DNA of 7,998 bases from Nitrospina sp. (GTDB taxonomy: Bacteria; Nitrospinota; Nitrospinia; Nitrospinales; VA-1). A program made the position numbers and the translations under genes. The stretch is taken from NCBI GenBank assembly GCA_003545625.1, contig DODH01000066.1, positions 1-7,998 on the forward strand, read 5' to 3'. The notes beneath the pieces were generated by a model. That model saw only the letters and a program-made list of their open reading frames with translations, was not told the DNA's origin and did no database searches. Positions 5,506 through 7,998 of the stretch are shown here, one piece after another (position 1 is the first letter of the stretch; every line of letters starts with the position of its first letter).

Positions 5506-7287
5506 TTACGATTTTATATGGTGATAGGAAGATCCGGCACCCTGAGGAATTCTTATATCATCTACCATATCTTTAATTTCATCTGGGGGTGGGGCAGTGA
5601 ATTGGCTAACCAGGCTTGCAACAAGGAAATTAAATAACATTCCCAAAGTTCCGATCCCTTCCGGTGAAATTCCAAACCACCAGTTTTCCGCAGAGTTGGC
5701 AGAAGGATTAATGAATTTAAAATAAATGATATAGCTGGCGGTGAACGAGAGTCCGGTTATCATTCCTGCAATGGCACCTTCTTTGTTCATACGTTTCGAA
5801 AAAATTCCCATCAAAATAACTGGGAAAAATGACGAAGCCGCAAGACCAAAGGCGAATGCCACTACTTGCGCAACGAATCCAGGTGGGTGAATGCCAAAGT
5901 ATCCGGCGATGATGATAGCCAGTGCCGCTGACATTCGGGCAAAAAACAGTTCCTGTTTGTCGGTAATACTCTTCAAAAACATTTTTTTCAATAGGTCGTG
6001 AGAGATGGATGTAGATATAACAAGTAGCAATCCAGCCGCAGTGGAAAGCGCGGCAGCCAGGGCCCCTGCCGCAACCAAAGCGATTACCCAATTCGGCAAG
6101 CCGGCGATTTCAGGATTAGCCAAAACCATAATGTCGCGGTCGATATAAAGTTCATTAAGGTTATCGGTAAGCGGGTTTGAAATTTTTCTTTCTCCTTTGA
6201 GACCCCGCTCCTGCAAAAACTGAGGTTTCCCTCTGAAGGCTTTTCCCGCGGAATATTGGATCCTCCCATCCTGATTTTTATCGACCCAGGCGATGAGGTT
6301 GGTGTTTTCCCAGTTCTTAAACCATGATGGAGTTGTCTTGTATTCTGCATTATGGACGGTATTGATAAGGTTGACCCGGGCAAAAGAGGCCAACGCCGGA
6401 GCGGTTGTATATAACAACGCAATAAATACCAGGGCATACCCTGCTGAAATACGAGCATCGCGAACTTTTGGAACTGTAAAAAATCTTACGATGACATGGG
6501 GGAGTCCCGCGGTGCCAACCATCAGAGCAGCCGTGATAAAAAACACATCGATGGTGGACTTTTTGCCTGCCGTATAAGCTGCAAACCCAAGCTCGGCAGA
6601 TAATTGATCGAGCTTATCAAGAAGATAGGTATTGGAACCGTCGACCAGAGTACTGCCAAATCCGAGTTGTGGGATGGGGTGTCCTGTCATCAACATGGAT
6701 ACGAAGATAGCGGGAACCAGAAAAGCGAAAATCAAAATGCAATACTGTGCCACCTGGGTGTAGGTAATTCCTTTCATGCCGCCAAGCACTGCATAAAAGA
6801 AGACAATGGCCATGCCAATGAAAACACCTGTAGTGATTTCAACTTCCAGAAAACGGGAAAAAACAATACCCACCCCGCGCATTTGACCTGCCACATAAGT
6901 AAACGAAACAAATAAAACACACACGACGGCGACCACCCGGGCGATGTCGGAATAATAACGATCGCCGACAAAATCGGGAACCGTGTATTTGCCGAACTTG
7001 CGCAGATAGGGCGCCAGAAGCAAGGCGAGCAGGACATAACCTCCTGTCCATCCCATCAGATAAACGGCTCCATCACGTCCGATAAAAGATATGATGCCTG
7101 CCATGGAAATGAATGAAGCGGCAGACATCCAATCGGCCGCCGTTGCCATGCCATTGGCAAGAGGGGGCACTCCTCCTCCGGCGACATAGAAATCGTCCGT
7201 ATTCCCAGCCCGCGCCCATATAGCGATGCCTATATAAAGAGTGAATGTTGCTCCAACAAAAATAAAAGTTAATGTCTGAACGTCCAT
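5506..7287 (-). CDS. Sodium:solute symporter large subunit, VC_2705 subfamily (ActP-like)
   Basis: This 593-residue inner-membrane transporter of the solute:sodium symporter (SSS) family has about 12-13 hydrophobic segments. Diagnostic sequence includes DDFYVAGGGVPPLANGMATAADWMSAASFIS near residues 31-61, GGMKGITYTQVAQY at 169-182, and the Ser/Thr-rich sodium-site helix ALSTAAGLLLVISTS at about 413-427, followed by ISHDLLKK. A small partner gene directly upstream is characteristic of the VC_2705 subfamily. Relatives such as ActP import acetate or similar monocarboxylates; the substrate here cannot be read from sequence. A hydrophilic insert at about 305-395 contains DKNQDGRI (336-343), resembling a calcium-binding loop. 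I place the start at MDVQTL (7287), 7 bases after the partner's stop. The open frame extends to 7368, but those 27 extra codons overlap the partner gene and look non-coding. The stop abuts the hairpin block. Confidence 0.9.
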   Translation of the reverse strand: MDVQTLTFIFVGATFTLYIGIAIWARAGNTDDFYVAGGGVPPLANGMATAADWMSAASFISMAGIISFIGRDGAVYLMGWTGGYVLLALLLAPYLRKFGKYTVPDFVGDRYYSDIARVVAVVCVLFVSFTYVAGQMRGVGIVFSRFLEVEITTGVFIGMAIVFFYAVLGGMKGITYTQVAQYCILIFAFLVPAIFVSMLMTGHPIPQLGFGSTLVDGSNTYLLDKLDQLSAELGFAAYTAGKKSTIDVFFITAALMVGTAGLPHVIVRFFTVPKVRDARISAGYALVFIALLYTTAPALASFARVNLINTVHNAEYKTTPSWFKNWENTNLIAWVDKNQDGRIQYSAGKAFRGKPQFLQERGLKGERKISNPLTDNLNELYIDRDIMVLANPEIAGLPNWVIALVAAGALAAALSTAAGLLLVISTSISHDLLKKMFLKSITDKQELFFARMSAALAIIIAGYFGIHPPGFVAQVVAFAFGLAASSFFPVILMGIFSKRMNKEGAIAGMITGLSFTASYIIYFKFINPSANSAENWWFGISPEGIGTLGMLFNFLVASLVSQFTAPPPDEIKDMVDDIRIPQGAGSSYHHIKS

Positions 7288-7294
7288 ACAGGGT

Positions 7295-7615
7295 TTATTT
7301 TTGAGATTCTTTATTATCGTGATAAGTGTCGTCTTTGGAAAAGTTGTCCCGGTCCTCATCCACACCATATTTGTGGTCGAGTTTGTTCATCTTATAGACA
7401 TAGACAAAAATAAGAATGACGAAACAAAAAATAGAGCCTTGTTGTGCCATCCAGAAACCAAATTTAAATCCGAAGAAACGGAAATTATCCAAAACATCGA
7501 CGAACAGGATTGCCATTCCGAAAGAAACCACAAACCATATTGATAAAAGTGAGAGGACAATGCGGATATTTGCTTTCCAGTAAGCTTTTGCTTGTGGGCT
7601 ATGAGAATCGCTCAT
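7295..7615 (-). CDS. DUF4212 sodium:solute symporter small subunit
   Basis: This small membrane protein of 106 residues has two hydrophobic helices (about 18-42 and 54-76). The family signatures are AYWKANIRIV near the N-terminus, SIWFVVSFGMAIL in helix 1, and GFKFGFWMAQQGSIF leading into helix 2, followed by the cytoplasmic MNKLDHKYG and a very acidic, Asp-rich tail (86-103). These match DUF4212 (putative solute:sodium symporter small subunit), nearly always encoded directly before a VC_2705-type large subunit, as here with a 7-base gap. The two probably form one transporter, but the biochemical role of the small subunit is not established as far as I know. I chose ATG 7615 (MSDSHS); the frame is open to 7702, but the extra 29 residues do not look like family sequence. 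No good ribosome site is visible before the ATG, which leaves some doubt about the start. Confidence 0.9.
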   Translation of the reverse strand: MSDSHSPQAKAYWKANIRIVLSLLSIWFVVSFGMAILFVDVLDNFRFFGFKFGFWMAQQGSIFCFVILIFVYVYKMNKLDHKYGVDEDRDNFSKDDTYHDNKESQK

Positions 7616-7752
7616 TGATTTTTGTCTAAAAAGGGTTCCAGATACAAGGTCAGAGCCTAGCAAAATGGGTAGGCCTTGCATAACATTCCAATTGCACCAC
7701 ACACACTTCGGGTTATAAAGTTAATAATGGTACAAGCTCCCTCGTGAGAGGG
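7616..7752. other. Intergenic region between tRNA-Leu and the symporter operon
   Basis: There is no gene here. Directly after the tRNA CCA (7739-7752) is a 5-bp stem, CCCTC/GAGGG, with a GTGA loop but no T-run, so it could be a 3' processing element or weak terminator. I could not find a sigma-70 or sigma-54 promoter with acceptable spacing for the DUF4212 gene, though one must lie here unless the tRNA transcript reads through. Confidence 0.4.
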
Positions 7753-7839
7753 TGGTGCCGGAGGTCGGAATCGAACCGACACGAGGTTGCCCTCGCGGGA
7801 TTTTGAATCCCGTGCGTCTACCAATTTCACCACTCCGGC
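7753..7839 (-). tRNA. tRNA-Leu (anticodon CAA)
   Basis: The 87-base tRNA includes an encoded CCA (7755-7753). The acceptor stem GCCGGAG (7839-7833) pairs perfectly with CTCCGGC (7763-7757), and the discriminator base is A at 7756. The anticodon stem CGGGA/TCCCG encloses the loop TTCAAAA, placing the anticodon CAA at 7805-7803, which reads UUG leucine codons. A long variable arm (CGAGG-GCAA-CCTCG) marks it as a class II tRNA, as expected for leucine. The T arm GTCGG-TTCGATT-CCGAC is perfect, and the D loop carries the conserved GG (ATTGGTAGA). Confidence 0.97.
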
Positions 7840-7908
7840 ACTCTAATTTTCAATAATTTACGGCGGGAAGTTTTTCGCGCTACCTGGCAATTTGAATAAC
7901 TTTTCAGG

Positions 7909-7939
7909 ATTATATCAAAAATGATTTAAAAATGGTCCA
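7909..7939 (-). promoter_or_regulatory. Extended -10 promoter for tRNA-Leu
   Basis: On the minus strand, TGATATAAT (TATAAT at 7914-7909) is a perfect -10 box with a TGn extension. The candidate -35, TGGACC (7939-7934), matches 4 of 6 bases at a long 19-base spacing, so the extended -10 probably carries recognition. An A/T-rich run just upstream could serve as an UP element. Transcription would start near 7902, leaving about 60 bases of leader to be trimmed from the tRNA 5' end. Confidence 0.6.
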
Positions 7940-7998
7940 TTAATATTTTTTTAAACTCACCCTTTTTAACTCCTACCTCCTACTATCTATGCTTTCAC

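Noticed and set aside
5717..7051. Overlapping minus- and plus-strand open frames inside the symporter gene
   Set aside because: These are out-of-frame shadows of a clear membrane transporter; their translations are rich in Cys/His/Arg with no domain pattern.
7288..7368. 27-codon N-terminal extension of the symporter
   Set aside because: It overlaps the DUF4212 gene, and its translation resembles no SSS leader. MDVQTL at 7287 directly starts the first membrane helix.
7616..7702. 29-codon N-terminal extension of the DUF4212 protein
   Set aside because: Family members begin just before the YWKAN segment, and the extension looks like translated intergenic sequence.
7970..7983. Tandem CTCCTAC repeat near the right edge
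   Set aside because: Only two 7-base copies at the window edge; too little to support a repeat array.
1..7998. CRISPR arrays, insertion sequences, prophage, defence or retron-like systems
   Set aside because: I saw no regularly spaced repeats, transposase, integrase, nuclease or reverse transcriptase sequence on either strand.

Overview
The window looks like chromosomal DNA of moderate GC from a flagellated Gram-negative bacterium. The hook operon sits behind a sigma-54-type promoter, and the other genes are a short MptE/Maf-like protein and a two-gene sodium:solute symporter. This fits deep-branching lineages such as Nitrospinota, Nitrospirota or Desulfobacterota, but that placement is an impression from protein style and gene order. 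The sequence alone does not fix the phylum. Every intact gene is on the minus strand; the only plus-strand coding material is a broken gene remnant.

Reading the minus strand from right to left: a tRNA-Leu(CAA) with encoded CCA (7839 to 7753) has a good extended -10 promoter upstream. It is followed by a DUF4212 small membrane subunit (7615 to 7295) and, 7 bases on, the large sodium:solute symporter of the VC_2705 type (7287 to 5506). Convergent to these, on the plus strand at 5056-5392, is a scar. It joins the first 17 codons of a PilB/GspE-like ATPase to the last third of a SpoIIE-type PP2C phosphatase in a different frame, at a pair of near-identical 10-base repeats. Two related hairpins with CCCC/GGGG cores fill the space between the scar and the symporter stop.

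The left half is a flagellar hook operon: fliK (hook-length ruler), flgD (hook cap/scaffold) and flgE (hook protein). A near-consensus sigma-54 site (4738-4753) lies about 50 bases upstream of fliK, and the operon ends in a strong intrinsic terminator (1051-1084). Beyond the terminator is a short MptE-like (DUF115, Maf-related) protein of the type linked to flagellin glycosylation.

The three operon genes make one assembly module: FlgD caps the growing hook, FlgE polymerises beneath it, and FliK measures it and switches export specificity. The symporter pair probably imports a small carboxylate with Na+. I found no CRISPR array, insertion sequence, phage gene or defence system, and nothing that clearly qualifies as an undescribed system. 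The least expected items are the pilB/spoIIE deletion scar, the paired intergenic hairpins and a calcium-loop-like insert in the symporter.
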